Below are positions 5,336-5,337 of a DNA stretch of 5,337 bases, in pieces. Origin of the DNA: Treponema sp. (GTDB taxonomy: Bacteria > Spirochaetota > Spirochaetia > Treponematales > Treponemataceae); the NCBI GenBank assembly GCA_017453705.1, contig JAFTEK010000358.1:1-5337 (forward strand). Direction: 5' to 3'. The number at the start of each line of letters is the position of its first letter. Position 1 is the first letter of the stretch. Under the pieces are notes generated by a model that was not told where the DNA came from, did no database searches, and saw only the letters and a list, made by a program, of their open reading frames with translations. The position numbers were made by a program, and so were the translations under genes.

Positions 5336-5337
5336 GG

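Noticed and set aside
5117..5336. - strand frame open from the right edge to a TAG at 5119-5117, possibly the 3' end of a gene beyond the window
   Set aside because: The translation is rich in His, Arg, Cys and Thr with no recognisable motif. It runs through non-triplet 22- and 23-bp repeats, so steady protein coding is unlikely. The sequence to the right would settle it.

Overview
The window reads as ordinary chromosomal bacterial DNA of intermediate G+C. It holds one partial gene on the + strand, four complete genes on the - strand, and about 680 bp of intergenic DNA at the right. The proteins resemble Clostridia and Spirochaetes (Treponema-like) versions: a short ACT-type SerA, a Rex regulator, and an OppC-like permease with a long insert before the GTD motif. 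I cannot choose between those phyla from sequence alone.

Layout. 3-899 (+) is the C-terminal part of an oligopeptide/dipeptide ABC permease whose N-terminus lies outside the window. It converges on a - strand block transcribed from right to left: a Rex-family redox regulator (4656-4021), phosphoserine aminotransferase serC (4002-2881), 3-phosphoglycerate dehydrogenase serA (2866-1688) and an OppF/DppF-type ABC ATPase (1678-938). Gaps between these four genes are 18, 14 and 9 bp, so they look like one operon.

Operon control. A good sigma-70-type promoter (TTGACT, 17 bp, TAGAAT on the - strand, 4746-4718) precedes rex. Three elements surround it: two perfect 11-bp tandem repeats just upstream of the -35, a 12-bp palindrome filling most of the spacer, and a Rex-like operator (TGTGAAATAAATCACG, 4679-4694) between the predicted transcription start and the rex start codon. 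The simplest reading is an autoregulated Rex operon tying serine synthesis, whose first enzyme makes NADH, to the NADH/NAD+ ratio. The Rex protein itself has a changed glycine motif in its NADH-binding domain, so its sensing may differ from textbook Rex.

The right-hand 590 bp (4747-5337) holds no gene I can support but is rich in structure: a 14-nt-arm inverted repeat, a + strand promoter-like pair, a long bulged hairpin at that promoter's predicted start, then two adjacent degenerate tandem arrays with periods of exactly 22 bp (five units) and 23 bp (four units) and different consensus sequences, and a set of competing GC-rich hairpins at the edge. This non-coding block is the least explained part of the window. 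A third small degenerate repeat (about 17 bp, three units) sits at the junction of the convergent ABC genes and supplies the last codons and stop of the ATPase gene.
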